Origin: Mixia osmundae IAM 14324
Taxonomy: Eukaryota; Basidiomycota; Mixiomycetes; Mixiales; Mixiaceae
Length of the DNA: 64,000 bases
Direction: 5' to 3'
NCBI RefSeq assembly: GCF_000708205.1
Contig: NW_014575553.1
Coordinates: forward strand, 429,606-493,605
Numbering within the stretch: position 1 is the stretch's first letter; every line of letters starts with the position of its first letter. Below, piece after piece: positions 1-11,700 of this stretch. A program made the translations under genes and the position numbers. Below the pieces are notes generated by a model. It searched no databases, had not been told where the DNA came from, and saw nothing but the letters and a program-made list of their open reading frames with translations.

Positions 1-191
1 CCGGTATACGAGACATTAGGACCGAAAGCAGTACTAGGGACGCCGGGCAGGGAAGATGCGTAGCTAAGCGCGTTGTCTTGGTCTTTGACTTGAGCAACGC
101 CGCTGACGAGTAGCAATATATCGACCAATGCACACAATGCAGCCATGATGAGGCCAGACCATGCGATCGTATCCTTGCCGGTATTGATCAT
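1..191 (-). CDS. Partial membrane protein, N-terminus only
   Basis: The start codon is at 191-189 and the gene runs off the window edge, so about 63 residues are visible. After a short polar N-terminus there is one clear hydrophobic segment of about 20 residues (rich in A, L, I, V), followed by a polar stretch with N-glycosylation-like NVS. This looks like the first transmembrane helix or signal anchor of a multi-span fungal membrane protein such as the SUR7/MARVEL-like groups, but the rest is missing and the family cannot be named. Confidence 0.55.
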   Translation of the reverse strand, partial: MINTGKDTIAWSGLIMAALCALVDILLLVSGVAQVKDQDNALSYASSLPGVPSTAFGPNVSYT

Positions 192-665
192 TCGTGCGAG
201 TGCAATTTTTGCGTGTCAATGAGAGGGAGCGGGAGGAGACAAGGCGGCATGCCAGCAGGGAGGTCCGTGTGTGCTTTCTTTTGCAGACCGACAACGCGTT
301 GACGACGAGTGATGAAGCAGACAAGTGACGACGAGCCCAGGCTGGAAAAAGGAAGACGACATGGCTTAGTCACGTGATCACTGCTCTGCCACGCGACAGC
401 CTGGTCGGGTCGCGTAGTCTGCGCTCTGCGATCGAAATTCATCAACCTTGCGTCTTCGAAATTCGTGGACGTCTCGAAGTTCTGGGCGGTCTTCGTCCCA
501 TCGTATCGATACACAAACAGCAACGATACGATTCCCCATTATCGCAGCGACACTGCATCAGACTTTGACGAAGTCCGCCTGCCTACTGCTCCGGGCCACG
601 AGCTACGATCGACGCGTCTCACACGCATATCGGCGCACGCGAGGCGCCGCCATTAGCGCAGCTCG
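192..665. other. Intergenic, divergent promoters
   Basis: This 474-bp gap separates the diverging partial membrane gene and the secreted protein gene. Short open frames on both strands overlap each other and show no recognisable protein, so they are treated as chance frames. No RNA gene or repeat is evident. Confidence 0.5.
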
Positions 666-1972
666 ATGACAGCACCCTCTAATTCGAAGCGGTCCACGCT
701 TCCCCAGAGACAGCGGCGACGGATGATATGCAGTCAAAGCGTCTGCATCTGCCTTTGCTTGCTCTCGATCCTAGTAGCGCCTGTCGAAGCCGGTCTGCAA
801 AAGGTGCCTAGGGTGCATGCGCGTCGACATGCTGCCAGTAGCGCGTCAAAGTCTGTCAAGATTGCCAGCACGGCTCGTCGGAGGGTACTCGTACCTGCCT
901 CGACCACAGACACGCCGTCGCCAGCTGCCACTGCCGTCTATGGCACGCGTGTCAGCACAGAGGTTGGCGCAAATGACGCGGCTAGCTCGTCACTCGATAC
1001 GTCTGCATTAGTGGCATCCGTCGTCTCTTCCGTCGTCGCATCCGCGGTCTCACATGTCACTGCAACTAGTAGCGCATACGGGGCCAGTAGAGGCGGCAGC
1101 TCGACCGCGTCTCGTACGAGGACAGGCCCACAGGCCACAGGGACACAGGTCGTGCCCCTAGCCACGATGCCCCAACCATTCGACACTGTCTTGTCGACAA
1201 ACTTCAGGTATGCCGACTTTCCACGTTCAAGGCCCAGCATTTGCTGATTTCAGGTCGACAGCTCAACAGCATGCCCTTCATTCTTCGAGCAATTTCTTGC
1301 CTCGCCGTCATTCAGGTCTTGCTATCCCTTCTCGCTCTTGCTCGGCACATCAACCGCGTTCTTTCAGATCCAGAGCAATCTGACAGCTCTCTCCGCCGTC
1401 CTTGACAATTCTTGCGCAGCGGACACACAAGTGTGCTCAGACAAGATGATCTCGCTTGCTCAAGCAATACAAGACCCGGCTGCGTGCGGGAACGATTTGA
1501 AAGCTGGCAATGCGCTTGCACAGTCTGCACTCAATGGCTTCTTGAACTACGACATGATGTCGCAAGTCGGCTGTCTGAAAGACAACAGCACAGGCGACTA
1601 TTGCTTCGCCGAAGCTGCGAGTAATGATACCAGCGTCACTGATCTGTATTGGTACCAGCTGCCTCTCGGGACGACACTGCCGAGTGGCACACAGGCCAGT
1701 TGCGACGCATGTCTCGTGAAGACCATGTCGATCTACAGGTGTGTTGACCATTGAAAGCAGCCATCTCCTGCTGATCTCCTAATGACAGCGATTATGCTTC
1801 AAACTCAACGCTGCCAATCTCCCGCACTTACAACCAGGCGAGAAGCGTCGGGAGCATCAATTGTGGTCCTTCCTGGTCGCCTCTCGTAGTCGCCACAGCT
1901 GCGAACAGTGCAGCATCACTATTTATACCCGTCGCATTCGTGCTCGTTTCATTGCTATTTACGCTGTCATAG
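666..1972 (+). CDS. Secreted Cys-containing protein, probable GPI anchor
   Basis: Exons 666-1207, 1262-1738 and 1789-1972 join in frame across introns of 54 and 50 nt. The product is about 400 residues: a hydrophobic signal segment near residues 20-40, a long Ser/Thr/Ala-rich spacer, then a Cys-containing domain (about residues 185-355), and a final hydrophobic tail ending LLFTLS, as expected for a GPI-anchor signal. The Cys domain with CPSFF and regularly spaced Cys resembles an uncharacterised fungal surface-protein domain (DUF7729-like, from memory). A surface or cell-wall role is inferred from architecture only. Confidence 0.75.
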
Positions 1973-2082
1973 ATGGTGCCAAATGTTGTAAACACAAAAG
2001 GTGAACAAGGGTATTGCAATCAACATTGTAATTTGCTGCTCATGCGCGCCCACCATGGACTCGCACTGCTGAATGCGAATGA

Positions 2083-4003
2083 TCATACAAAGAGCTCCCA
2101 AGGCGCATCTGCTGTGCCTTGCTCCAGGATTCGACCGCCTTGAGCCGTGCAGGAGCGGACTGGGCAGCGTGTCCAATAGTCCCAGACGCCATCACAAGCC
2201 TTCCAAACAACGAAACGTCAGTCTCAAGCCTCGCGCACCCGGGAAAAGCTGACCTCCACATCGGCTTTGCGTTGACGGGCAAGTGCTCTGGGATTGAACT
2301 TTGCCTTATCCTCTTCTGCGATCGGACTCTGCCAGCTGAGGTTGTCCGTGATAGCAGCGGCAGGATCGATGAGAGCGCGAGCGCGAGCCGCCTCGAGGCA
2401 GGCCGAACAGACGGTATGAGTGCATCGCAAGACCCAAGGTCGACCTGCACCTTTTCCGCGTTCTACCTTGCGCATTGCCGGTCGCGGTAGGCTTGAGATA
2501 CCAGCCGAACCAGGCTGATCAAGCATCAGAGGGGTCAGACAGCTTGCGCAAACGGGCACATGACTCCTCAGGATGCCACCTTTCTTGCTCGTGCTGGCGA
2601 TACCGATTTCTGGGGATGCGATGACATCTTTCGAGAAGCCCTTGGCGCCCGAGATCCCCTTCGGATGACTTTTGTCCATCGTGAAGGAAGGCGGGGGATG
2701 ACGGCCATGTACATGCTCATGGATCATGCCAGGAGCGATGAGACGAAAGTGCATGCCGTCGCGTCCAGCATGGGCCAAGTGGTGATGAGGTGCATAAGCA
2801 GCCTGACGATTTCCAAGACCAGCTCCGAGCACCTCGAGGCCGCGTTGGACCGGATCAGGTCGGCCTAATGCCTCAAAATGTTGCCCACGGTTTCCTGCAA
2901 CGTTGAAAGCCGGTTCGCGATGTGCAGCAGCAAGCGGCGGCCGCTCGTCGATCTCGAAATCAGCAGGACCGAGGCCAATCAGATCGCGGAGGCCGCCCGC
3001 GCCGAGCAATCGTTGCAAGCGCGCGTGAGCTTGCTGCATCGTGCGAAAGGGATAGCGATCTGGTCAAAGCTTGTTCAGCAGATTGTCGTTTCAGATGGAC
3101 AGGCAGCTTACGATTCTCGTTGCCTTCCGGGACCTGGACGAGTATGCGTTGACGAGGGCGAGGTTCTGCCTCTCCATAGTCTCTACCTTGTACGATCCCT
3201 TCTCGTATTGGTTCCGGCAGAGTGCCTCTGAAGTGATCTTGACGAGGCGCGGGCGGCATATGAGTAGCGCCAGGAACTGCACGGGTGAAAACGACATCGT
3301 CATCTCGAGGGATGGCCTGCACGGCCGGTGTTGGTCGTAGACGAGGCGGGTCCTCGATCTCGTCGACGATTATGGGTGCAGGTACTTCGCGCACGACGAT
3401 GACCGATGAGCTACGACGGCGACGATGATTACCCGTTGGCAGGCGACCTGGGGTGACATTGGCCAACAAATCCAGATCGATGCGTTCTGGAGACGCAGCA
3501 TCGGTGAGATCGATAACACGATTAGGACGAGTAGGAGGTGGGAGCGAGGTGCTGGTCATAGGTTGCGCGGCTGATGTAGACGCGACAGGAAGCGGACTGC
3601 TCGAGTCTACGTCAAAGGGGATTGAAGCCCTTTCCTTGCCCTTGGCCTTGCGGCGTTGCTCTGCAGAAGGTTCTTCCCCCTGATCGGTGGCAGACTGCGC
3701 CGTGTCCGCCGCGGCGGTGACGAACGAGCTGTCTGAAACGCTGGTGTCGAGATCTTGGCTGAACTCTGGTGTGACGTCGAGATCCATCGGGGCAGAGCCA
3801 TTGCGAGATCCTGAAGGCATGGCAGCCGAGTCTGAATGATGCGGTCGCTTCACAGAAGGCTCATCGGACGACTGTGAATGACTGTCGTCGGTGAGATCGA
3901 TGTCAGGCTGGACAGCTCTGCGTTTGCCCTTGTCTCGTGTGGTATGGTCTGTTGTCATGAGCTCATGGGACGAGAAGTTCGCATCGACGGATAGCTCGTC
4001 CAT
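2083..4003 (-). CDS. SIM- and RING-containing protein, STUbL-like E3 ligase
   Basis: Exons (coding order) 4003-3112, 3059-2254 and 2199-2083 give about 604 residues. The N-terminal half is acidic and disordered and carries several SUMO-interaction-like motifs: IDLTDD, VIDLTD, VIVV and IIVDEIED. The C-terminus (about residues 470-600) has a RING-type Cys/His pattern, CASC, then CTHTVCSAC, then CPVRSC; the last Cys pair is reached only through the third exon. SIMs followed by a C-terminal RING is the design of SUMO-targeted ubiquitin ligases such as Rfp1/RNF4, which ubiquitinate SUMOylated nuclear proteins. The RING spacing is loose, so another RING family is possible. Confidence 0.65.
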
Positions 4004-4305
4004 GGTGAGTGAGTATCAGCGCATTCAGGGACCGTCACTAGGCGATTTGTCAGCGAGACTGGTCTGGCCGAGTGTGAAAGTCGGTGTTGTGATTCGAAAG
4101 GCGTGTGGCGACAGGTACGATACCCTGCCTGTTCCAACCAACAGTGCGCTTAGGCTCGCCTCGGCAGCGCTAGCGAGACATCAGATCTCCTGCAGCTCAG
4201 GAGACGCAATCTTTCGGCGTGATCGTTTGCCGGTGGACTCATAATTTCTGCCAAGTCAATTCAAGAGCATATGGGCATCCGGTCGAAAATGTGCGCGACC
4301 CAAAA

Positions 4306-5796
4306 ATGAAGAGTACTCCTCGCCCGGTCAATCTGCTTCTGTAAGTCATTGACATCCATCACAGATCTAGCAGAATCGCTAGTCCAGTGCTCCTACATGA
4401 TGATCTTCCAAGAATTACTCTTTCCCCGACCTACCGACCATGCCGAGAGCTCAAAGAGAACCTGGTCAGTCGAGCGTTTGGCTGTCCGGCCTCGTGTCGT
4501 CAGTCATCACTCAGCTGGCCGGGTTTTGCTCTAGCGGGGTCAAAGCCGCTTTAGCCATACTTGCCAGTATATCCATTCGTCTGACCCTTTCCGGGCTTGC
4601 AACTCCTGCTTGCCCCCTGTCGCTGCAAAAATTTGCAAAGTACGTTGCTGACTCGTCAGTCGGACAGGCATAGCATGCAGAGTCGGTGTACGAGCCAGAG
4701 ATAGCTTGTGTAAGTCGTCTGCTCCCAGCTCTCCTGCACTCTGCCTCCCTACAGCCGTCTACAAGATGAATGGCCCCCAGCCGTTTCTATTCGCAGTTTC
4801 TACTAGAGCGTCCCTTCGTCATGTCGTTCGGTCCGGTCATCATCCCGCAAGCGGTCCCCTTCTTTCTGTATGCACGCGGAAGCTCGTCTTCTGGGATCTC
4901 GTCTCCTCGGGACGTTGATCCGGTTCGGTGTCTCGCAAGAGTCGCCTGACGAGGTGCAAAGGTGTAGCCAGCAGACTTGCATCTGACAGAGGTCGCCTGG
5001 ATTGCTTCACCCAGCTGTCGGCGGGATCTTCAAACCCTCTCGTCCGCGCTGGCGGGCTTTCTATACCAAAAGCGCATCCTCTCGTCTGGATCGGTCGACC
5101 GGCATGACCTGAGAGAGCTTGAGCGGTTGACTGCTTCGGGACGGCCTCAGTATCGTTCGGCTGGACGTCATGTTAGCCCATAGGGGTGTCTGACCATTCT
5201 TCCGAGCCCAAGCTACGCGTCTCTGTCGAGTTCGGTACTGACGTGCACACGTCTTGCAGATCGGGGCATGCCTCTTCTGGAGGGATAGGCAATGTACGTA
5301 GCTCTCTTTTGCATCTGTCTTTTCCTGCCCGTCCAGAGATGAGAACTACTCCGTTCAAAAGTATTAGGAAGTGCCGTCAGATTTCCTTGATTCGCCTCTC
5401 GCACGCTGTCAACGAACTCTTGCTCGATCCTGTCAGTCTCGCCAAACGCGTCTCGATTGACTAGCCCATGCTGCCACTCTGACCTCGTAGCGCTCAGACG
5501 AGGCCGGCTCGTGTTACTCCAAACTTGCTCGCTTGTGCCGCTCCTGTGGCGGGAAGGCCAAGTGAGTGAAGGGCGCGCAGACGGTCCAGTCTTTGAGCGT
5601 TCGGTCGTGGGATCGGGACTTGGTGCAAAAGATCAGCGTGGACTTGGCGAGCGTGGGTCTGCTCGGCTGGTTCGCCAAGTCGGGAGGGCAGGAGAGCTCG
5701 TCCGGCCTGTCGAAGGCAATCGAGGCAGACGACAAAAGAGACACGCCTGATGCCCCTCTTTGTGCGAGGGATTGTGTTACACAACTCATCGCTTGA
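4306..5796 (+). CDS. Unresolved multi-exon gene
   Basis: No single long frame exists, but coding-like frames can be chained: exon 4306-4340, a candidate 24-nt intron (perfect gtaagt...cacag, 4341-4364), an exon to about 4464, a 50-nt intron, an exon to about 4638, further short exons, and a final part with a candidate 19-nt intron at 5562-5580, ending at 5796 in a frame with TQLIA before the stop. The middle joins (about 4680-5500) could not be fixed. Recognisable pieces are hydrophilic and helical with no domain I can name. It may be a real gene with many small introns or a decayed one. Confidence 0.35.
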
Positions 5797-5937
5797 GCAG
5801 GTATGCGTTGAGGGTCATGTTGATTTCAACACAATTCTATGCATGTATTGTCAGGATCTACACAATGGATCTGTACAGATTGAAACAGACGAATAATTAT
5901 GTACACCTTATAAGCCTCTGTGCAAGCAACGCTCACA

Positions 5938-6628
5938 TCATGCCCGGCCGGCATGGCCGTCCTTGTCGAGGCTGTCTACAGATTCGCTAGGTCTGACGCC
6001 AGTCCAGCTTCTTGTCTCTACATAGGTGAATACAGTCGCGAGCACGGTGAACAAGATCGAAAGCCAGCCCGTGATAACGTAGGCTTTGCCGAGCGAGGAT
6101 TGGTTGTAGGCAAGGGTGACTCCAAGACGATCGACGTATGAGCCAATCTCCGACTGAGGTACGCCTGGGACATCGAGGACCGCATGCCCGGTAGCAACGA
6201 TGACGGTCGCTGCCAATACTGCCGCGAAGAGGAAGACGCTCGAGATGATGAGCGAGAGCATGATTGGCTTCTTATAATAGCCAGGTCTGAACGTGATGAG
6301 CAAGTTGACCAAGCCCGTTGCCGAGCCTGCAATCGCTCCTGCAGCGATCACTGTATGACCTGTGTCAGCGATGCCGATGCTGAGAAGCACACGACCACTT
6401 GCCTGCGCCGCCAACGCCAAGGAAAGAGGCAGCTCCTAAACTCGCGCCATCGCCGAACAGAATGGGTGCCTGACCCTTGGCATCGTTTATGTTCTTCAGC
6501 GATGCGGATGCGAGTGCGCCAGTGACTATGCCAATGATATTCGCCAACGTCAGGCAAGCAAGAGCCGCGATAGGCGGATTGCGATTACGCTGCGCCCACA
6601 GTTGGTCTGCTCGGGATTTGATCGTCAT
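5938..6628 (-). CDS. Four-transmembrane protein
   Basis: Exon 6628-6403 joins exon 6359-5938 to give about 215 residues. Four hydrophobic helices are visible, roughly at residues 20-40, 77-100, 110-135 and 175-197, with a longer loop between helices 3 and 4 and a charged C-tail (DSLDKDGHAGRA). The layout resembles MARVEL/SUR7-type plasma-membrane proteins, but no diagnostic motif was recognised. The best join uses a GC donor (gcaagt, 43-nt intron 6360-6402). An alternative GT donor would leave a 31-nt intron and insert five extra residues. Confidence 0.65.
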
Positions 6629-7104
6629 CGTCTCGGATCGTGCGAGAGCGTGTGCAAGGAAGTGCGGCGATGGTTGTTGTAGACTGATGAACGGCGAAAG
6701 ATCATTTCACAAAGGGACCCGAGCGCGCTTGCGAGAAGACGAGACTGGATGGAGCTACGAATAGAATTTGATCGAGCGAGCAAAATGAAATGTCGATCAC
6801 TGCTATCGTCTGCGGTCGGTTGCGGCGAGCCTGGGTGTTGAGCTTGCCCAGCGCCGAGTGCTATGTGTTCACTCATGCCATCACTCACATCGTGCATGCT
6901 GCTGATTCCTGTCGTGACACGTCGCCGGACTGCTTGTCTTGTTCCGCACGGACCCTATCTTTCGAGAGCCCTTCCACGAGCCGGTCTTCTCTCGGTATGC
7001 TTCGTGCTTCCGTTTGTTTCGGGCAGCTGGGACATAGTTCCGCATAGTTGATTGTTGGTACGAGCTGCTGTCGGCTTGTGCATGCGCAGACGGTCAGCAA
7101 GGCC
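6629..7104. other. Intergenic, divergent promoters
   Basis: This gap lies between two diverging genes. The open frame continues upstream of 7105 to 7048, but those extra 19 residues come before a good F-box-proximal ATG. No RNA gene or repeat was seen. Confidence 0.5.
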
Positions 7105-8718
7105 ATGGCAGACCCATTGTCGGACGATGTGCTCGAGATCATATTCGACTTTGTCTGCGTTCCACTGCGTCCTGTTCCGTTAGCCAGCCCAAATACGGCT
7201 CGACTCGAACTGACTGCAAGACTGCTACGAGTCAGCAAGCGATTCAACCGAATGCTGCTTCCGCGAGTCTTGAAGAATGTCTCGATGACCTGGTCTGACA
7301 AAAATGCAACGAGCTTATTGCACCTGATCACCAGCAGACCCGAGCTATGCAGACATCACATGCGATCTATCACGCTCCTCTTTGTCTCCAATCGGCGCAA
7401 CAATGACTGGCGACCGCCTACGACGCGGCAGCACGCGCGACAGTGGCAATTGCGCAAAATCCTTGTGCGATCTGCCATCACCTCGACACCGAGCTGCCTG
7501 ATCGCTCTCGGAGGCCTTCGTATCACTACAGGTGCTTCCTGGCTCGCCATACTATCGGCAAGCATGATCTCGCTCTTCCTCTTGACTTGCTCTGCCTCGA
7601 CCGAAGGGTACAACACGATCTGGCCTTGCCTGTCTGCAGGTTTGGTCTGTCTGCTCACAGTTGCTGTTCGATCCCTCCTGGCCGGCACTGGCTTTCTCGC
7701 AAGAGTGCCGCAATCGGACAGGCTATTCTTTGCCGCCGCCCTTATTGCCTCGGGCATCGCTCTTAGCACCGAGCAGATTCTCGAGCCCTTGCGCGACCAT
7801 CGTCAGCAAATCCGCATGAGAGCGATATCACAGATCTTGCGGAGTCTGCCCGCTCTGGAACATCTCAGCGTTGTTGATCAGCTCAACTGGGAGCATGAAG
7901 ATATCTTGCCATTTGATGCGCTTGACGGGCTTGAACTTGAACATCATCCAAAGTCACTGACATATTCAAACGATTTTTCGTCGAGCTACGCCGCACTGGC
8001 GAGCCTTTTAAGTCATCTAGACGGTATACGTTGCTTGCGTCTCCGCAAGATGGGTCAGATCGTTACTGCCGCTAACGCATCAGAACGTCGAGCATTCTGG
8101 ATCTGGCCAGAACGGCGGCCCCCCTTGCGCCTGCGCAGACTCACTGAGCTATACCTAGATCAAGCGGACCTGTCTTGGCAGGACATCTGTGCGCTCGTTC
8201 CGCCAACGCTGTCTGCGCTGTCGGTACGCCGGCCCAACCTGCCCGGCTTCGAAAGCATCTTCAACCACTGCTGTGGTAGCCTGAGAGTTCTCCTCGTACA
8301 TCATGCCGAAACGATTGCACCTACGATCAATTTTAGCAAGCTTCAGCGTCTTCAGGCAGCAAGCTTTTCACACGTTCTCATCGGACCAATCATTGGTAGC
8401 GCGCCCGACGAAGTCTCGACGGCGCAGGACCTACAGAATGAGCGCATTGAGTGGCTTCAGCTAGCATCTCAAGCGGCCTTGCTCAGTGCCCTCGATAAGG
8501 CTCAAGGTTTGCGGCATCTGCGAATTGATGTGCCGGTATCATACTCGACTGGCTACAACTTAGCCGTCTTTGCCAAGCGAATGCCTCGCCTCAGACGAAT
8601 GACGCTGCTCTCAGCCGGCAGTAGCGCCAGCGAGCATGTAGAGACATTGATCGAAGCTTGCCATGCTATTGACGTTCCGGTCGACATTCGAGAGACTGTT
8701 GTCTACAATGCACAGTGA
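7105..8718 (+). CDS. F-box/LRR-like protein with a hydrophobic central segment
   Basis: This is an intronless gene of about 537 residues from the ATG at 7105. The N-terminus has an F-box-like signature (LSDDVLEIIFDF, then LLRVSKRFNRMLLPRVLKNV). The C-terminal half contains repeated leucine-rich segments typical of fungal F-box/LRR substrate receptors of SCF ubiquitin ligases. Residues about 145-230 contain three hydrophobic stretches (around SWLAILSASMISLFLL, LVCLLTVAV, FFAAALIASGIAL) that could span a membrane, which is unusual in this family. Substrate and location are unknown. Confidence 0.65.
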   Translation: MADPLSDDVLEIIFDFVCVPLRPVPLASPNTARLELTARLLRVSKRFNRMLLPRVLKNVSMTWSDKNATSLLHLITSRPELCRHHMRSITLLFVSNRRNNDWRPPTTRQHARQWQLRKILVRSAITSTPSCLIALGGLRITTGASWLAILSASMISLFLLTCSASTEGYNTIWPCLSAGLVCLLTVAVRSLLAGTGFLARVPQSDRLFFAAALIASGIALSTEQILEPLRDHRQQIRMRAISQILRSLPALEHLSVVDQLNWEHEDILPFDALDGLELEHHPKSLTYSNDFSSSYAALASLLSHLDGIRCLRLRKMGQIVTAANASERRAFWIWPERRPPLRLRRLTELYLDQADLSWQDICALVPPTLSALSVRRPNLPGFESIFNHCCGSLRVLLVHHAETIAPTINFSKLQRLQAASFSHVLIGPIIGSAPDEVSTAQDLQNERIEWLQLASQAALLSALDKAQGLRHLRIDVPVSYSTGYNLAVFAKRMPRLRRMTLLSAGSSASEHVETLIEACHAIDVPVDIRETVVYNAQ

Positions 8719-8736
8719 AGACTACAACACCCAAAT

Positions 8737-11700
8737 TCACTCGGCCTGAAAAGATTTGCCCCTGACGTGGGCGTAAGCGCTGCGAACCAACTTCTTCGTT
8801 TCCTCGACTGATCGCCAGTCTGCGGCCATTCGTCTGCCGATCGTGTCAGTTGCAAGTTCGGAAGTACATGAAAGAGCATACTGCAAACGGATGGTCGACA
8901 GAACGAGGACTGCCACGCTCTTGAGGCGCGGCACGCGCTCTTCTGGCTCATTACTAGCGAGCAATGGCAGGCCAAAGCGCTGAAGCGTCAAACTGGTCGT
9001 ATCGATTCTGTAACCTGGTCAGGCCCTTGTCCATACATACATGTATCCACGTACTTGACTTGTTCTCGCTCGAGCTGCGTCTGCAAGTACTCCTTTTGCA
9101 GGCGGAGGTCGTCTCTAAATTGCCCTTCGCGCAGACATCTTTTCTTGAGATACGCAATCCATTGGAAGAGTCCGCGGCATTCCTCGCGATGGCGTGCAAT
9201 AAGCTCGTTGGTGTCGTCAGAGCTGTCGTCAACGTCAGCTCCGATTGAAGCCTCAGACGGCTGTACATACGATGGCTGACTTGCTAGCTGAGCAAGCTCT
9301 GTGATCCGTTGCTCTGCTTCGCTGAGCTGCTGTCGTAGAGACTTTTGAGCTTCTGACGCTGAAAGCTGCAGACCCGTGGCGGGCTCGCGTAGCGCAAGGT
9401 CGATGTCGCGACCCAACACAACCGCGTCTTCCTGGACTGCTTTGAGCTCCTCGCGGAGGCTGTCGATGGATTTGAACATCTCTGCCTTGCTGCGATGAAG
9501 GTGTCGCTGCTCGCGCCCTGCTTTGCGTAGCTCGCTATCCTTGCGCTTCAGCACCGCTTTCAGTCGGTCGATCTCTTCGACTTGCGCTGCCAGTCTGACA
9601 TCTACATCCCAAACGCTGGCTCCTAGCCTAGTGAAGTCGTCTGTGATGGATTCTTGGCGCTGCATCCGCTCGCGTCAGTACAAAACGTCATGACTGCCCA
9701 GAGACTCACAGTAAGTAGACGATTGATGACAGAAATGGCAGTGATGCGTTCGCTGGCTAATTTCGACGCAGTCGTGGTGTCGACAACATCAATCTGCTTC
9801 TCGAGAGCCCGAATAGTGTCGCGTTGGGCCGTGACGGTCTCTGCAATGGATCCATATTCTTCGAGCAGATCGCGAGCGTCACTTTTGCTGGCCCCGAAGT
9901 GCATCTTAAGCTTGTAGACAAGCTGCTTTGCAAGATCGAGCTCCTATATCTAGTCCATTAGTGACGGGCTGACTTTCTGCGCCTCACTCGCCTTTTCCAC
10001 GCTGGCATTGCGCTCCTCTGCCTGCGTAAGATGTCTGACTTTATCGACTAGCTGGTCGAGATAAGTGTTGGTGACGTTGCCAGCACTGCGCTGTCTCTCT
10101 TGCCATTCATGTGGTCCCAGGGCTTCCTGCAGCTCGCGTGATAGCATAGTGCTGTCGAGGCGTAGGGTCTTCAATTGAGCAGCCAGTGACACATTATCGT
10201 AAGCTGCTTCGGCCAATTGCTCCGTGAGACGTTTGATTTCCATGTTGGCGTCGTTCAATTGCTTATCGAGTTGTTGCACATGCTCTGCCACTTCTGGAAA
10301 TGTCTTTCCTTCAAGGCACTTTGATGTGCTGCCGCGATCTTTAATCGCCTGCACCAATCGCGGGTCAGCAGGCATATAAAGTGGCACATGTAACGAACGC
10401 CTTTGAAAAGCTCAGGTGATGTACCAGTCGTAGCCGAAGAAATATTACTGATAGACTTGCCGGGTGTAGACGAAGGGCTGCTTTGGCGCATAGCTCTCAA
10501 AAGATTCACATGCACGGCCTTTGTTTCGATGTCTTTGCTCTTCAATGTTTCGGTAAAGCGGGTCTGCATGTCGCGGTTATCCTTGCGCAAACGCTCACAT
10601 TCCGTCGTGAGCTTTCGGATCGTCTCCAGAGAGTCTGCACTGTCGGTGGCTGTTTGAAGCGGACGGATTTTGTGTTGGCCTGTCTCCTGCTCGAGTGACA
10701 ACACCCGGTTTTGTGCAGCGCGCAATTGCTCGTGCAGGCTTTTGTCATCTGCGGCGGTGGGCGAATGTACTGGACGCGAACGAAGTTGTCGCTCAATTGC
10801 TTCACATTTGGTCTGAGCTTGCGTAGCAGCGACTTCCGCGACTGAAAGCTGTCTCGCGAGGGCATCGTGTTCTTTGGCTTGCTCTGCAACGAGTCGTCTG
10901 AGCTGATCGAGCTCGCCCGCATGGGCATCGCGTTCTTTGCTGAAGTCAGATCTCTCGGCCGCCAAGTCCCGAGACTGCTGTTGGATACTTTCTTCTTGCG
11001 TCCTCATCACGTCGTCAAGCTCAGCGTGAAGTTGCCTCATCTTGTCATTGTGAGCTTGCCCTTGCTCCTGCAGCTGGTTCTCGAGCATCTCGATCCGATC
11101 ATCAACCAGAGAAGCTCGCTCGAGCATCCGTCGCGTGAGCTCGGCAGCAGGAACGCGCGTCTCTGCGTCGATTGCTGCCAACTCGTCTGACTCGTCGATG
11201 AGCTCGAATGCAGCGTCGCGCAGAGTCTTGAGCTCGTCTGTCGTTAGCTCAAGAGCGCGCTGAAGTTCGCTGATTTGAGCAGCACCATTCGACTTGGCTT
11301 TAGGCGTCGGTGCATTGGTGGCTTCGTGGCGGAGACGATTGATCTTCTCTCGCTGTTCTTCGACAGTTTCCAAGAGCGCGTGATTCTCCGCTGCGAGCTT
11401 GGTCTGCATGCCCTGTAGGTACGAAAGCAACTTTCGACCGTCAGTGTTGATCTCATCATCGTCCAGCGGCAGCGAGTTGTTGAGGTTTGGATGTATTGAC
11501 CGGCCATAGGTCGTGAGATCGTCGGAGGTGCTGCTCGAAGCACTTGCGTCGCTCTCGTCAGCAGCAGAGGCACCAAACTGAGACAGATTGTATTTGGGAG
11601 TGCGGTCAGCGGTGGCGGATACATGTCGACGAGCATAGGGCGTGCCTTTGACGCGCTTGAACCTGTTCGTAGAGGCTACAGCCGTGCGCTTGAGCGTATC

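Noticed and set aside
938-1240. Antisense open frame of 100 codons
   Set aside because: It is a shadow of the Ser/Thr/Ala-rich exon of the secreted protein on the plus strand.
6018-6332. Minus-strand 104-codon frame
   Set aside because: It overlaps the transmembrane exon of the 4-TM gene in another frame and is Ser/Arg-rich, typical of a shadow.
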